From Atlanticothrix silvestris CENA357 (GTDB lineage Bacteria > Cyanobacteriota > Cyanobacteriia > Cyanobacteriales > Nostocaceae), in assembly GCF_016056295.1 (NCBI RefSeq), contig NZ_JAECZB010000049.1, positions 1 through 64,000 of the forward strand: a stretch of DNA of 64,000 bases. Direction: 5' to 3'. Below, one piece after another: positions 27,424 to 37,022 of the stretch. The notes below the pieces were generated by a model. That model saw only the letters and a program-made list of their open reading frames with translations. It had not been told where the DNA came from and searched no databases. Position 1 is the first letter of the stretch; each line of letters opens with the position of its first letter. Position numbers and translations under genes: made by a program.

Positions 27424-28592
27424 GTAATCAACACCAACTTCGTGCTAATGTACTTGCCTCCTATGGTGCTACGGCCTTGGAAACAGAAGAATTGCTTGCC
27501 TACAATCAAAACATTTTTGATCGCAGTTTTTCAACACTAAGCGTCAAGTTTCCGCTTCCACCCGAACCCCATGTAGCCGCCTGGGAAGAATACGCCACTT
27601 TTGCTCAAGAGGTAGGAGTCTTTCAAGCTTTATCAACCAAGTTGGTACAATTACAGTTTCCCATACTCGAAGGCATCAGCCAAACAGAGGCGTACCGCCT
27701 TGCTACCCGTAAGGGTGTGACAGTTGATGGTATGGCTGAAGCGACTGGTCTGATTTTGCAGCAACCTGAACAACTCCAGTTAATGCTAAATCAAAGTTTG
27801 GCTGGAGTCATCCCGGTTTTGCTCACTAACAACCGAGAAGATTTTGTTTCTTTAGTACAGGCGTTAACCATGCGGAATGAACCCAAACCAGTCCCTGCTT
27901 CTATGGGAGCGTGCATAGTTACTGGTTTCAACAACTGGGATCGGGTTCGCCAGTATCGCCAAAAGTGGGCAGCTAAAAATTTTGGTAACTGCTCCGAAAG
28001 TGATTGGTTAGAGGAATTTAGGCGACTAATCCCGCAAAAGCAGCTCTATCAAGATCGGTTGATGATTTTGAGTGACGGTTTCTATAGTAATGTTTCAGCC
28101 AGCGACATCGGGCTTTTGGAACCCGAATGGCGGCGTATCTCCCTCACCATTCGGTTGGAACATGAATGTACTCACTACTTCACACACCGCTTATTTGGCT
28201 CGATGCGGAACAATCTACTCGACGAACTGATTGCTGACTACAGAGGTATTGTGGCGGCTATAGGACACTATCGGGCTGATTGGTTTTTACGCTTTCTAGG
28301 GTTGGAGTCGTTTCCAGATTACCGAGAAGGAGGCAGATTGCAAAATTATCGAGGTCAACCGCCGCTTTCAGAGGGTGCATTTAAGATTCTACAAGCATTG
28401 GTGAAGTCTGCTGCTGAGAATTTGGAACGCTTTGATGCTAAACATGGAGGCAAGTTAAGAACTCTTAATAGTCAACCGATTATGTTAATAGCTTTAACTT
28501 ATTTGACATTAGAAGAATTGGCTGACTCTCAGGCGCATTCCTATATCCAAAAAATTCTAGACCAATGGCTGACAACTCTCACAAAGAAGTAA
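27420..28592 (+). CDS. Unrecognised protein with HExxH zinc-peptidase-like motif
   Basis: A 390-residue protein whose family I do not recognise with certainty. The N-terminal 200 residues are soluble and mixed helical with no familiar motif. Residues 248-252 read HECTH, an HExxH motif, followed by DELIADY with D268, E269 and D273 as candidate third ligands, which is the layout of a gluzincin-type zinc peptidase. No signal peptide or membrane segment is present, so it would act in the cytoplasm. The start TTG at 27420 overlaps the ParA stop and follows GGGAGG by nine bases. Coupling to ParA and to the bacteriocin exporter downstream suggests a part in precursor handling, but the motif alone does not prove peptidase activity. 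Confidence 0.78.
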   Translation: MSNQHQLRANVLASYGATALETEELLAYNQNIFDRSFSTLSVKFPLPPEPHVAAWEEYATFAQEVGVFQALSTKLVQLQFPILEGISQTEAYRLATRKGVTVDGMAEATGLILQQPEQLQLMLNQSLAGVIPVLLTNNREDFVSLVQALTMRNEPKPVPASMGACIVTGFNNWDRVRQYRQKWAAKNFGNCSESDWLEEFRRLIPQKQLYQDRLMILSDGFYSNVSASDIGLLEPEWRRISLTIRLEHECTHYFTHRLFGSMRNNLLDELIADYRGIVAAIGHYRADWFLRFLGLESFPDYREGGRLQNYRGQPPLSEGAFKILQALVKSAAENLERFDAKHGGKLRTLNSQPIMLIALTYLTLEELADSQAHSYIQKILDQWLTTLTKK

Positions 28593-28631
28593 GCAAAGCA
28601 TCCAGAAACTGAACTTAAATTTATATGAGTT

Positions 28632-29714
28632 ATGACAGAAGTTCTACTTAAGGAATTGAGTAATAGCGACATCAATTGGATGATCGCTACGGGTCAAAAA
28701 AAGGAAATACCTGCTGGCACTATCCTTGCACAGCAAGGGAAAGCCCTCGATACCCTACACATCATACTGGATGGAACATTTACAATTAGTGTTTCGCAAG
28801 CTGCAAACAATCCTCTGGATAAAGCTTTTGCAGCTATAGAGGATAGCGAAACATTAGAGAAAGAGATTGCTAGATTATCAAGTGGTGAAATAGTAGGAGA
28901 AATCCCATTTATTAATGTCCGCCCAGCTGCTACCACTGTTGAAGCAATTGAAAAATCGGTGGTAATATCGATTTCTCGCCAGCAGTTGACGGCAAAATTG
29001 CAGCAGGACGTTAGTTTTGCATCTCGATTTTATCGAGCGATCGCTATTCTACTTGCAAACAGAATTACTCAACTTGGATATAGCAAACTTGTTAAGAGCA
29101 AGACGCTCAGAGATATGCTGTTTGTTTTGGAACAATTGCATGATAGTGACATTGATTGGCTGATTGCTATAGGTACTAGTCAAAAAATTGCCCCTAATAC
29201 AGTACTCATCCGTGAAGGAGGGCCTGTAGATGCACTGTATATACTACTGGATGGAACAATGACAGTTTCTGTTTCTGAGGATGAACGTAATCCTTTAACT
29301 CGTGCTTTTGCGGCTCTAGAGGGTGAAAAAACTAGAAGCAGAGAGATAGCAAGATTATCAAAGGGCGAAATCGTCGGAGAAACAGCTTTCATTGATACCA
29401 GTTTACCTTTTGCAACTGTCAAAGCTATTGGAGACTCGCTTGTATTGTCAATTCCTCGACAACAATTAGCAGCAAAATTACAACAAGATATAGGTTTTGC
29501 ATCTCGATTTTATCGAGTAATTACTACACTGCTTGCAAATCGATTACAGGAAATGTTCAGCCGAGTTGGTTATGGTAGACGCGTTTATAGCAAAGGTCAA
29601 CCACTAGATGAAAATGTTGAATATGAGGATGAATTGGATTCTAATATTTTAGATAACATGGCATTAGCCGGAACCAAATTTGATTGGATGTTAAGCTGTT
29701 TAAGAAGAAATTAA
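28632..29714 (+). CDS. Protein with two tandem cyclic nucleotide-binding-like domains
   Basis: A 360-residue soluble protein made of two similar halves (about 1-160 and 165-325), each a CRP-like beta-roll with a helical end. Both halves start with a version of DSDIxWLIAxG and contain LDGTxxxSVS and GEIVGE. The first keeps a phosphate-binding-cassette-like GEIPFINVRPAATT with an Arg; in the second the same place reads GETAFIDTSLPFAT, with no Arg. So at most the first site looks able to bind a cyclic nucleotide. No DNA-binding domain follows. Such domains are common parts of NHLP/NHLM bacteriocin export systems, where the role may be structural. Confidence 0.88.
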   Translation: MTEVLLKELSNSDINWMIATGQKKEIPAGTILAQQGKALDTLHIILDGTFTISVSQAANNPLDKAFAAIEDSETLEKEIARLSSGEIVGEIPFINVRPAATTVEAIEKSVVISISRQQLTAKLQQDVSFASRFYRAIAILLANRITQLGYSKLVKSKTLRDMLFVLEQLHDSDIDWLIAIGTSQKIAPNTVLIREGGPVDALYILLDGTMTVSVSEDERNPLTRAFAALEGEKTRSREIARLSKGEIVGETAFIDTSLPFATVKAIGDSLVLSIPRQQLAAKLQQDIGFASRFYRVITTLLANRLQEMFSRVGYGRRVYSKGQPLDENVEYEDELDSNILDNMALAGTKFDWMLSCLRRN

Positions 29715-29816
29715 ATTTATCGTTATATAGTGTAAAGTGTAGGTTTTTGACTGCTTTATTTACACTGGATATTAGATCTAAAAACTAATTGTATTTTTTA
29801 CTTTTAAATAAAGTAA

Positions 29817-29930
29817 GACTTACGCACTATTTACGGAATAACGTAGACACGCTAGTGGCTTGCCGCAGGCTACCGCAGAGGCACAGAGGGCACTGAGGAA
29901 TGAAAGTTTGAGAGATATTTTGCGTAAGTC
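29817..29930. mobile_element. MITE-like element with GACTTACGCA terminal inverted repeats
   Basis: A 114-base stretch is bounded by GACTTACGCA (29817-29826) and its exact inverse TGCGTAAGTC (29921-29930), with no reading frame inside. The internal part includes a GC-richer piece (CTTGCCGCAGGCTACCGCAGAGG) that looks like common Nostocales dispersed repeats. It sits between the cyclic-nucleotide-domain gene and the HlyD gene. Confidence 0.7.
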
Positions 29931-29994
29931 CTGTAAAGATATTTGCAATTTATTTAAAATAATCTATTTTCATGATTTAACAAAAGGAGAGTAA

Positions 29995-31440
29995 ATGGTC
30001 AAACAGAAGCAAAACCTATTCCGAAAAAAGTCATTAGAGCGTTTATCTTCACCTGAAAAACTAGATCAATTAATGCAGGTGGTTAGTCCTAAAAGCTGGC
30101 TGCCTTTAACTGCCTTGGGTTCCTTAGTAGCAGTTGCCGTGGTCTGGAGTATTTATGGACGAATTCCCATTACTGTGGAAGGTCAAGGTGTACTAATTTA
30201 TCCACGCAACGTTTTGCCATTGCAATCGAAAGGTGCAGGGCAGTTACTTGCTCTAAATGTCAATGTTGGGGATGTGGTCAAGAAGGGAAACGTACTAGCA
30301 ACGGTTGACCAAGTTGATCTGCGTAAACAATTACAACTAGCGCGAGCTAAACTAGCCCAACTGGAGGATCAAGATCGCAACGCTAGTTTGTTACAAGGGC
30401 AGCGTCAGCAGCTTGACACAAAGGCAATCCAAGAACAACGCTTAACTCTTGAGCAAAGACTCAAGATTGTGCAGGATTTAACACCCGTGTTGAGGGAGAA
30501 AGGGCTGGTGTCAATCGGGCGCGATCGCCTAAATCTACAGCGGCGCTTACAAACACTCCAAGGGCTGCTTCCTACTCATAAAAAGAGGCTAGAAAACCGC
30601 CAGAAGCTATTGAAAGAAGGGGCGATTCCTGATGATGTGGTGTTAGAAGCACGGCAACAATACGATGATGCGCGTGCAAGTATCGATGAGGCTGAATCTC
30701 AGTTGAAGCAATTAGACCTAAAGGAAGCAGATGCACAACAGCAATATCTTTCAAATCTGAACGAAATCAAAAACATCCAAACCCAGTTGCAAGAACAAAA
30801 CAGTAAAGTAGCTACTCTCGCTCAAGAAGACCTGCAAACTACAACTACCCGCAAAAACGAGATTCAAGAAGTCAAGCGAGAGGTTGCCAAACTAGAACAG
30901 CAATTAGGCAATAACAGCCAGATTATTTCTCAACACTCAGGACGTATTCTCGAAATCACTGTGACAACAGGGCAGGTCATTAATGCCGGAACCCGTTTAG
31001 GGAGCATAGATGCAGAAAATCCATCTAGCAAAATGGTTGGCATTACCTATTTTCCGGTTGGAGAGGGCAAAAAAATTCAACCAGGTATGACGCTGCAAAT
31101 TACACCCCAAAACGTGAAGCGAGAACGCTTTGGCGGTATTGTCGGTAAGATTACCACTGTCTCATCATTTCCGATTACTAGAGAAGCTGCCGCTAGTGTA
31201 GTGGGTAATCCTGAAGTGGTGACAGGTTTGATGGGTGAGAAGCAGGAGGCTGTTATTCAAGTATTTGCTGACTTGCAGCCAGATTCTAATACTTTCAGTG
31301 GCTACAAGTGGTCTTCTTCTGATGGCCCTCACGTAAAAATCTCTTCTGGAACGACTACATCTGTGCGAGTCAAGGTAGAAGAGCGATCGCCTATTACATT
31401 TGTTTTACCTATTCTGAGGTCTGTCAGTGGTATCTACTAA
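29995..31440 (+). CDS. HlyD-like membrane fusion protein of NHLP bacteriocin export system
   Basis: A 481-residue [11 protein letters not shown] adaptor with one N-terminal transmembrane helix (about 35-55, near WLPLTALGSLVAVAVVWSIY). A lipoyl/biotinyl half follows (VLPLQSKGAGQLLALNVNVGD with VVKKG), then a long coiled-coil hairpin (about 105-300) and the second lipoyl half with HSGRILEITVTTGQVINAG. The C-terminal part forms a beta-barrel. It would join the inner-membrane ABC exporter to an outer-membrane channel. ATG at 29995 follows AAAGGAGAG, and the end overlaps the next gene by 14 bases. The overall architecture matches the NHLM/NHLP secretion protein subfamily. Confidence 0.9.
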   Translation: MVKQKQNLFRKKSLERLSSPEKLDQLMQVVSPKSWLPLTALGSLVAVAVVWSIYGRIPITVEGQGVLIYPRNVLPLQSKGAGQLLALNVNVGDVVKKGNVLATVDQVDLRKQLQLARAKLAQLEDQDRNASLLQGQRQQLDTKAIQEQRLTLEQRLKIVQDLTPVLREKGLVSIGRDRLNLQRRLQTLQGLLPTHKKRLENRQKLLKEGAIPDDVVLEARQQYDDARASIDEAESQLKQLDLKEADAQQQYLSNLNEIKNIQTQLQEQNSKVATLAQEDLQTTTTRKNEIQEVKREVAKLEQQLGNNSQIISQHSGRILEITVTTGQVINAGTRLGSIDAENPSSKMVGITYFPVGEGKKIQPGMTLQITPQNVKRERFGGIVGKITTVSSFPITREAAASVVGNPEVVTGLMGEKQEAVIQVFADLQPDSNTFSGYKWSSSDGPHVKISSGTTTSVRVKVEERSPITFVLPILRSVSGIY

Positions 31441-33667
31441 TTCATCATTAGTGGCACCGATTAATCCTTTGCAGTACCTGCAAAACCTGCTGAAAAATTC
31501 AGGCAAGCGGGTAAAGACACCTACGCTTTTGCAAATGGAGGCAGTAGAATGTGGTGCCGCAGCTTTGGGAATTATTTTGGGTTACTATGGTCAAATTGTG
31601 CCTTTGCCAGAACTGCGTGGAGAATGTGGAGTCTCCCGCGATGGCAGCAAAGCTTCTAACGTCCTCAAAGCTGCCAGAAGCTATGGACTGCAAGCAAAAG
31701 GCTTTAAGAAAGAACTGGATCAACTGCCAGAACTAAGCCCTCCCTATATTGTGTTTTGGAACTTCAACCATTTCTTAGTAGTAGAGGGATTTAGTTCTAG
31801 TTGGGTCTATCTTAATGATCCAGCCACTGGCCCGCGAAAGGTGTCTCAACAGGAATTTGACGAGGGGTATACCGGAGTAGTGCTGGTTGTAGAACCAGGG
31901 CCAGAGTTTGAAAAAGGGGGACGTGAACCTAGTCTGATTTTATCGCTGTGGTCACGGCTAAAGGGTGCTACTGGTGTCTTAACTTACTGTTTGCTGGCAG
32001 GATTTTTGTTAACACTCGTCGGGCTGGCAGTACCAGTATTTAGTCAAGTGTTTGTAGACGAAATCCTGGTGCAAGGACGACAGCACTGGTTGCGTCCGTT
32101 GTTACTAGCAATGGCGATCGCAGCGGTCTTACAAGGAGTATTAACACTACTGCGGTTGCGTTATCTACGCCGCTTGAAAGTCAAGCTGTCTGTGGGAATG
32201 TCCAGTCGTTTTCTGTGGCATATCCTGCGTCTACCAGTTAGTTTTTACGCTCAACGGTTTGCAGGTGAAATTAGTAACCGCACCGGTCTCAACGACCAAG
32301 TTGCTGATGTGCTTTCGGGGCGATTGGCGACTACAGTCATTGATGCAGTGATGGTAATTTTTTATGTCCTAGTCATGCTCCAATATGACTGGGTACTGAC
32401 TTTGCTGGTAGCTAGTTTTGCTGCTGTAAATGTCTTAAGCTTGCAGTGGATCTCCCGTCAACGCGTCGATGCTAATCAGCGATTAATCCAAGAGTATGGT
32501 AAAGCTGCGGGCGCATCTATAGCGGCTCTCCAAAGTATAGAAACTCTCAAAGCATCAGGGTTAGAATCAGATTTCTTTTCGCGGTGGTCAGGGTACTACA
32601 CCAAGGCGATCAATTCTCAGCAAGAACTGGGGGTGACAAACCAGACTTTCTCAGTATTACCTGCACTTTTGTCTTCACTTTCATCAATGGCTTTATTAGT
32701 TGTAGGTGGTTTACGAGTCATGGATGGACACCTCAGCATCGGTATGCTTATAGCGTTTCAAGGGCTAATGCAAAGCTTTCTGTTGCCTGTAAACAATCTT
32801 GTGAACTTCGGTAGTACCCTCCAGGAAATGGAGGGTAATTTGATTCGCCTAGATGATGTGTTGGATAACCCAATTGATGGAGCAGGAGAAGCAGGGAAAG
32901 AAAAAATCTCTTTATCTACCTCATCTCCTCTGCCTAGATTACAGGGATACGTCGAACTAGAGAATGTCACATTTGGTTATAGCCGTCTAGATCCACCCTT
33001 GATTGAAAACTTTAGCCTCTCGGTCAAGCCTGGAGGGCGAGTAGCTTTAGTAGGTGGTAGCGGGTCTGGCAAATCTACTATTGCCAAACTGGTAAGCGGA
33101 CTCTACGAACCTTGGGAGGGAGAAATTTGTTTTGATGGTCAACCTAGAAACCAGATCTCACAATCGATATTAACTAACTCTGTTGCTTTGGTGGAGCAGG
33201 ATATTTTGATGTTTGGCGGAACTGTCCGAGAAAATTTGACTTTATGGGATACTACAGTACCAGATAAAAATCTAGTGCGGGCTAGTAAAGATGCTGCCAT
33301 TGATGATGTAATTTTCTCCATGTCTGGCGGATTTGATGCAGAACTAATTGAAGGAGCGGCTAATTTAAGTGGAGGTCAGCGACAGCGATTAGAAATAGCT
33401 CGCGCTTTAGTTAATAATCCTTCAATCCTGATTATGGATGAAGCTACCAGCGCCCTAGATTCGGAGACGGAAAAAATTATTGACCAAAATCTACGGCGAC
33501 GTGGGTGTACCTGCCTGATTGTTGCACACCGATTAAGTACGATCCGCGATTGTGATGAAATCATCGTCCTTGAACGGGGAAAAGTAGTGCAACGAGGTAC
33601 TCACGAGGAATTGTGGCAAGTAGAGGGGGTGTACTCACGGTTAATCAGCAGTGAAGAGGAAGCTTAA
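31427..33667 (+). CDS. NHLP bacteriocin ABC exporter with C39 peptidase domain
   Basis: A 746-residue peptidase-containing ABC transporter (PCAT). The N-terminal C39 domain (about 30-160) has catalytic C42 in LLQMEAVECGAAALG, H115 in NFNHFLVVEG and D131 in LNDPATGP, so it should cleave leaders after double glycine. A six-helix membrane domain (about 175-470) is followed by the ATPase domain with VGGSGSGKST, LSGGQRQRLEIARAL and ILIMDEATSALD, all intact. GTG at 31427 overlaps the HlyD gene and follows GAGGT by six bases. The substrate is inferred to be the Nif11-leader peptide at 23682. The pattern fits the NHLP peptidase/permease/ATP-binding subfamily. Confidence 0.94.
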   Translation: MVSTNSSLVAPINPLQYLQNLLKNSGKRVKTPTLLQMEAVECGAAALGIILGYYGQIVPLPELRGECGVSRDGSKASNVLKAARSYGLQAKGFKKELDQLPELSPPYIVFWNFNHFLVVEGFSSSWVYLNDPATGPRKVSQQEFDEGYTGVVLVVEPGPEFEKGGREPSLILSLWSRLKGATGVLTYCLLAGFLLTLVGLAVPVFSQVFVDEILVQGRQHWLRPLLLAMAIAAVLQGVLTLLRLRYLRRLKVKLSVGMSSRFLWHILRLPVSFYAQRFAGEISNRTGLNDQVADVLSGRLATTVIDAVMVIFYVLVMLQYDWVLTLLVASFAAVNVLSLQWISRQRVDANQRLIQEYGKAAGASIAALQSIETLKASGLESDFFSRWSGYYTKAINSQQELGVTNQTFSVLPALLSSLSSMALLVVGGLRVMDGHLSIGMLIAFQGLMQSFLLPVNNLVNFGSTLQEMEGNLIRLDDVLDNPIDGAGEAGKEKISLSTSSPLPRLQGYVELENVTFGYSRLDPPLIENFSLSVKPGGRVALVGGSGSGKSTIAKLVSGLYEPWEGEICFDGQPRNQISQSILTNSVALVEQDILMFGGTVRENLTLWDTTVPDKNLVRASKDAAIDDVIFSMSGGFDAELIEGAANLSGGQRQRLEIARALVNNPSILIMDEATSALDSETEKIIDQNLRRRGCTCLIVAHRLSTIRDCDEIIVLERGKVVQRGTHEELWQVEGVYSRLISSEEEA

Positions 33668-33669
33668 TT

Positions 33670-36585
33670 ATGGTTATCAACCAAGTTAGAATCAAAGACT
33701 TGCAGGGGCAACTATACAGCCTTAAAGGAAATGAACCAATACTGCTAGACGACCCACAGACCATTTGGGTGGTGCAGTCCGGCTCTGTAGCGTTGTTTGC
33801 TGTCACAATTAAAAATGGCACCACAGAAGGAACTCGCCGTTATTTGTTCACTAGCAATCCCGAAGAAGCACTTTTTGGAACAGCTTCTGACTGTATTCAT
33901 CAGCACCGCCAACTTTTAGTAGTGCCGATGGGAGAAACAGAATTGCTGAAGGTAGACCGAGAATACTTTGAGGAATTAGTTGCTGATGGGGATACCAGAA
34001 TAGTTGCTTTGGTGGAGGGTTGGATCGAGCAAATCAACACTACACTTTCCCATATCGCCACCCCAGCAATTCAAGTCCGGGCAGCAAGAGAAGCGCGATT
34101 TTCTCTAATTGATGGTCAAACTCTCCAGCCAGAACCCCAGGCGATCGCCTGGGTACAAATTCAGCAAGGAAATGTCCAATGGATGGGGCTTGAGGAACTA
34201 ACTCTAGATCCGACATCGGGAATTTTCCCCCTCAGCGATGGTATATGGTTACAAGCTGTGGGGGAGATTCAGCTTGCCACTCAAACCACAAGCGCTATCC
34301 GCAACGCAGATATCCTGCTTGAGGGACTTTCCCAGTTTCATACTCAACTACTGCAATATATTAACTTTCTAGAACAGCAGGAAACCCAAGAAGAACTGCA
34401 ACGGCTGAGTGATCAAGAACGTCTCAATCGTCAGGTGACAGCAGAAGCTCTAGGCGAACTAGCATCTTCTTTAGGAACTCAAGAAGCAACTTTTTTCCTG
34501 GAAGGTGCGCCGTTGTTAGTTGTTGCTGGTGCTGTGGGTAGGTGTTTAGGTGTGAAAATTCGCCCCCCAGCTAAGTCAGAGAACCTGAAGCTGGTGAAGG
34601 AGCCATTGGAAGCAATTGTTAGAGCTTCACGGTTAAGGATGCGACAGATTTTATTGCGGGACAACTGGTGGGAAAAGGACTGTGGCCCTTTGGTTGCCTA
34701 CACCCAAGAGGATAACCGACCAGTGGCACTCCTGCCCATCTCTGCTACTCGCTACGAAATCTTTGATCCAAGCGATTGCACTCGTCATCCTGTAGATGCC
34801 CTTATTGCTTCGACACTAGCGCCCGTTGCTTATATGTTTTATCGGTCTTTGCCCGATAAAGTTCTTAACGCTAGCGATTTATTTCGGTTCGCGCTTAAAA
34901 ATCGCGGCAGAGATATACTAATCGTTTTTTTAACTGGTATTGCCGCGACACTGCTGGGTATGCTCACACCCCACGCCACTGCCATTTTAATTGACAACGC
35001 CATTCCAGATAGCGATCGCGGATTGCTGCTACAAGTTGGTTTGGGGTTACTGGTTTCAGCTTTTGGAATAGCAGTATTTCGGCTGGCTCAAGGATTTGCG
35101 CTCTTGCGCGTGGAAACGATTTCAGATGCCTCTACTCAAGCTGCTGTGTGGGATCGACTACTAAACCTACCAGTATCCTTTTTCCGTCAGTATACTACAG
35201 GGGATCTTCAGTCGCGTGTGACATCAATTAGTACAATTCGTCGTTTACTAAGTGGCACAACCCTGATTACTCTGATCACTGGTCTGTTCTCATTATTAAA
35301 CTTGTTGCTCTTGTTTTACTACAACTGGAAATTAGCTTTAGTTGCTGTGGCCGTAGCAGTAGTTGTGATCGCTGTTACTACACTCTCTGGTATGCTTCTC
35401 GTCCGCAAAGTTCGCCCACTGCTGGAAATAAAGGGAAATATTTTTGGGCAAACGGTACAACTAATCAACGGCATTTCCAAACTGCGTGTGGCTGGGGCCC
35501 AGGAGCGCGGTTTTGCTTCTTGGAGTAAAAATTACAGTCGGCAAATAAAACTGGAACTAAGTACCCAAAACGTTGAAGACGGTGTGGCAGTTTTCAATAC
35601 AGTCATGCCGACGCTAACTTCTGGCGTTCTGTTTTGGTTTACTATCCAACAGCTTCAGGAGTCCCAGACTACAGGTGCAATCGGACTGACGATTGGGACT
35701 TTTCTGGCTTTTAACAGTGCGTTTGGTACTTTTATCAAAGGTGCCACAGACGTAAGCAATACAGTTACTGGCACTTTGCAAGTTGTCCCTCAGTGGAAGC
35801 GCGCACAACCAATTTTAGAAACTATACCAGAAGTCGATCTCAATAAAACCGATCCTGGTAAGCTCATGGGCAAAATTGCTGTAGATCGTGTTACATTTTG
35901 CTACCGACAAGATGGTCCTTTAACGCTAGATGATGTCAGCCTGTATGCCGAGCCTGGGGAGTTCATTGCACTTGTAGGCAGTTCTGGGAGCGGTAAATCT
36001 ACTATATTTAGATTGCTATTGGGGTTTGAGGCTCCTGAAGATGGCACTATTTATTATGATGGTCAAGATTTGTCTGGGTTGAATGTTGAGGCAGTGCGCC
36101 GACAGTTGGGTGTCGTCCTGCAAAATGGCCGGATTATGTCAGCTTCTATTTTCGACAATATTGTTAGCGGCGCTCAGATTACACTCGATGAAGCTTGGGA
36201 GGCAGCGCGTATGTCTGGGTTTGCTGACGATGTTGCGGCTATGCCCATGTCTATGCATACTGTGATTAGTGAAGGAGGTGGCAATCTCTCTGGAGGACAA
36301 CGACAACGGTTATTGATTGCTCGCGCTTTAGCATTAAAACCCCGTATTTTGTTATTCGATGAAGCTACTAGTGCGCTAGATAACAGAACCCAGGCGATTG
36401 TCAGTGAAAGCTTGGATAAGTTACAAGTTACTAGGATTGTGATCGCTCACCGACTTAGCACTATCCGCAATGCTCATCGCATTTATGTACTTCAGGCAGG
36501 CCGGGTTGCACAACAAGGAACTTTTGAGGAACTTGCTGCTGTTGAAGGTCTATTTGCCCAGTTAATGGCTCGGCAAATGGCCTAG
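33670..36585 (+). CDS. NHLP bacteriocin ABC exporter, second permease/ATPase subunit
   Basis: A 971-residue ABC protein. The first 150 or so residues form a cyclic-nucleotide-binding-like beta-roll, then come about 250 residues typical of the NHLM subfamily (WEKDCGPLVAYTQED region), which replace the C39 domain and have no catalytic Cys/His. The membrane domain spans about 410-700. The ATPase domain has VGSSGSGKSTIFRL, LSGGQRQRLLIARAL and ILLFDEATSALD. It starts two bases after the previous gene, with GAGGA as RBS. The two ABC genes probably form a heterodimer or successive exporters. A heptameric repeat follows the stop and no clear terminator is seen. Confidence 0.92.
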   Translation: MVINQVRIKDLQGQLYSLKGNEPILLDDPQTIWVVQSGSVALFAVTIKNGTTEGTRRYLFTSNPEEALFGTASDCIHQHRQLLVVPMGETELLKVDREYFEELVADGDTRIVALVEGWIEQINTTLSHIATPAIQVRAAREARFSLIDGQTLQPEPQAIAWVQIQQGNVQWMGLEELTLDPTSGIFPLSDGIWLQAVGEIQLATQTTSAIRNADILLEGLSQFHTQLLQYINFLEQQETQEELQRLSDQERLNRQVTAEALGELASSLGTQEATFFLEGAPLLVVAGAVGRCLGVKIRPPAKSENLKLVKEPLEAIVRASRLRMRQILLRDNWWEKDCGPLVAYTQEDNRPVALLPISATRYEIFDPSDCTRHPVDALIASTLAPVAYMFYRSLPDKVLNASDLFRFALKNRGRDILIVFLTGIAATLLGMLTPHATAILIDNAIPDSDRGLLLQVGLGLLVSAFGIAVFRLAQGFALLRVETISDASTQAAVWDRLLNLPVSFFRQYTTGDLQSRVTSISTIRRLLSGTTLITLITGLFSLLNLLLLFYYNWKLALVAVAVAVVVIAVTTLSGMLLVRKVRPLLEIKGNIFGQTVQLINGISKLRVAGAQERGFASWSKNYSRQIKLELSTQNVEDGVAVFNTVMPTLTSGVLFWFTIQQLQESQTTGAIGLTIGTFLAFNSAFGTFIKGATDVSNTVTGTLQVVPQWKRAQPILETIPEVDLNKTDPGKLMGKIAVDRVTFCYRQDGPLTLDDVSLYAEPGEFIALVGSSGSGKSTIFRLLLGFEAPEDGTIYYDGQDLSGLNVEAVRRQLGVVLQNGRIMSASIFDNIVSGAQITLDEAWEAARMSGFADDVAAMPMSMHTVISEGGGNLSGGQRQRLLIARALALKPRILLFDEATSALDNRTQAIVSESLDKLQVTRIVIAHRLSTIRNAHRIYVLQAGRVAQQGTFEELAAVEGLFAQLMARQMA

Positions 36586-36601
36586 TTACCAAGAAGGGGT
36601 A

Positions 36602-36652
36602 AAGGGTAAGGGGTAATACCAATTCGCAATTCGCAATTTGCAATTCGCAATT
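36602..36652. repeat. Short tandem repeats (GGGGTAA and CAATTCG types)
   Basis: Tandem units of GGGTAAG and then CAATTCG/CAATTTG follow the second ABC gene, another STRR. No hairpin with a T-run is seen nearby. Confidence 0.7.
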
Positions 36653-36884
36653 AAAGAACTTAGATGCAGCAAAGTTTTCAGGGTTTACATCCATATCATA
36701 TTTTTCGTGAAATAGTATTAGATTTACCATCTGTCGCATTCTTTTTTCAAATTGGTATCATCTTGATATTCTTTAAAACTGATTTGGTTACTGAAAGCCA
36801 CGAAAATACGTAATTTATGTCTCTAAACTTCGTAAAATTGGACAAAAATTCTTTAAAACTAACAATAATTATTTAATGTACAAG

Positions 36885-36957
36885 TGGAGAATAACGGATT
36901 TGAACCGATGGCCTCTGCGGTGCGATCGCAGCGCTCTACCAACTGAGCTAATTCCCC
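36885..36957 (-). tRNA. tRNA-Ala (anticodon CGC)
   Basis: On the minus strand a full cloverleaf can be drawn: acceptor GGGGAAT/ATTCTCC, including the G3-T70 pair that marks alanine tRNAs, D arm GCTCAGTTGGTAGAGC, anticodon stem CTGCG/CGCAG with loop ATCGCAC (anticodon CGC), a five-base variable loop, and T loop TTCAAAT. The T stem has one T-T mismatch. CCA is not encoded. A HIP1 octamer overlaps the anticodon loop. Confidence 0.93.
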
Positions 36958-37022
36958 TTAATCGGTACTGAGTCAAGAGTAATATTACTCATTAACTCCA
37001 TATATTATCACCATAAAGTATT

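Noticed and set aside
32584-32814. Small frame inside the C39 ABC exporter gene
   Set aside because: It is an alternative frame of a gene with intact motifs across the whole region.
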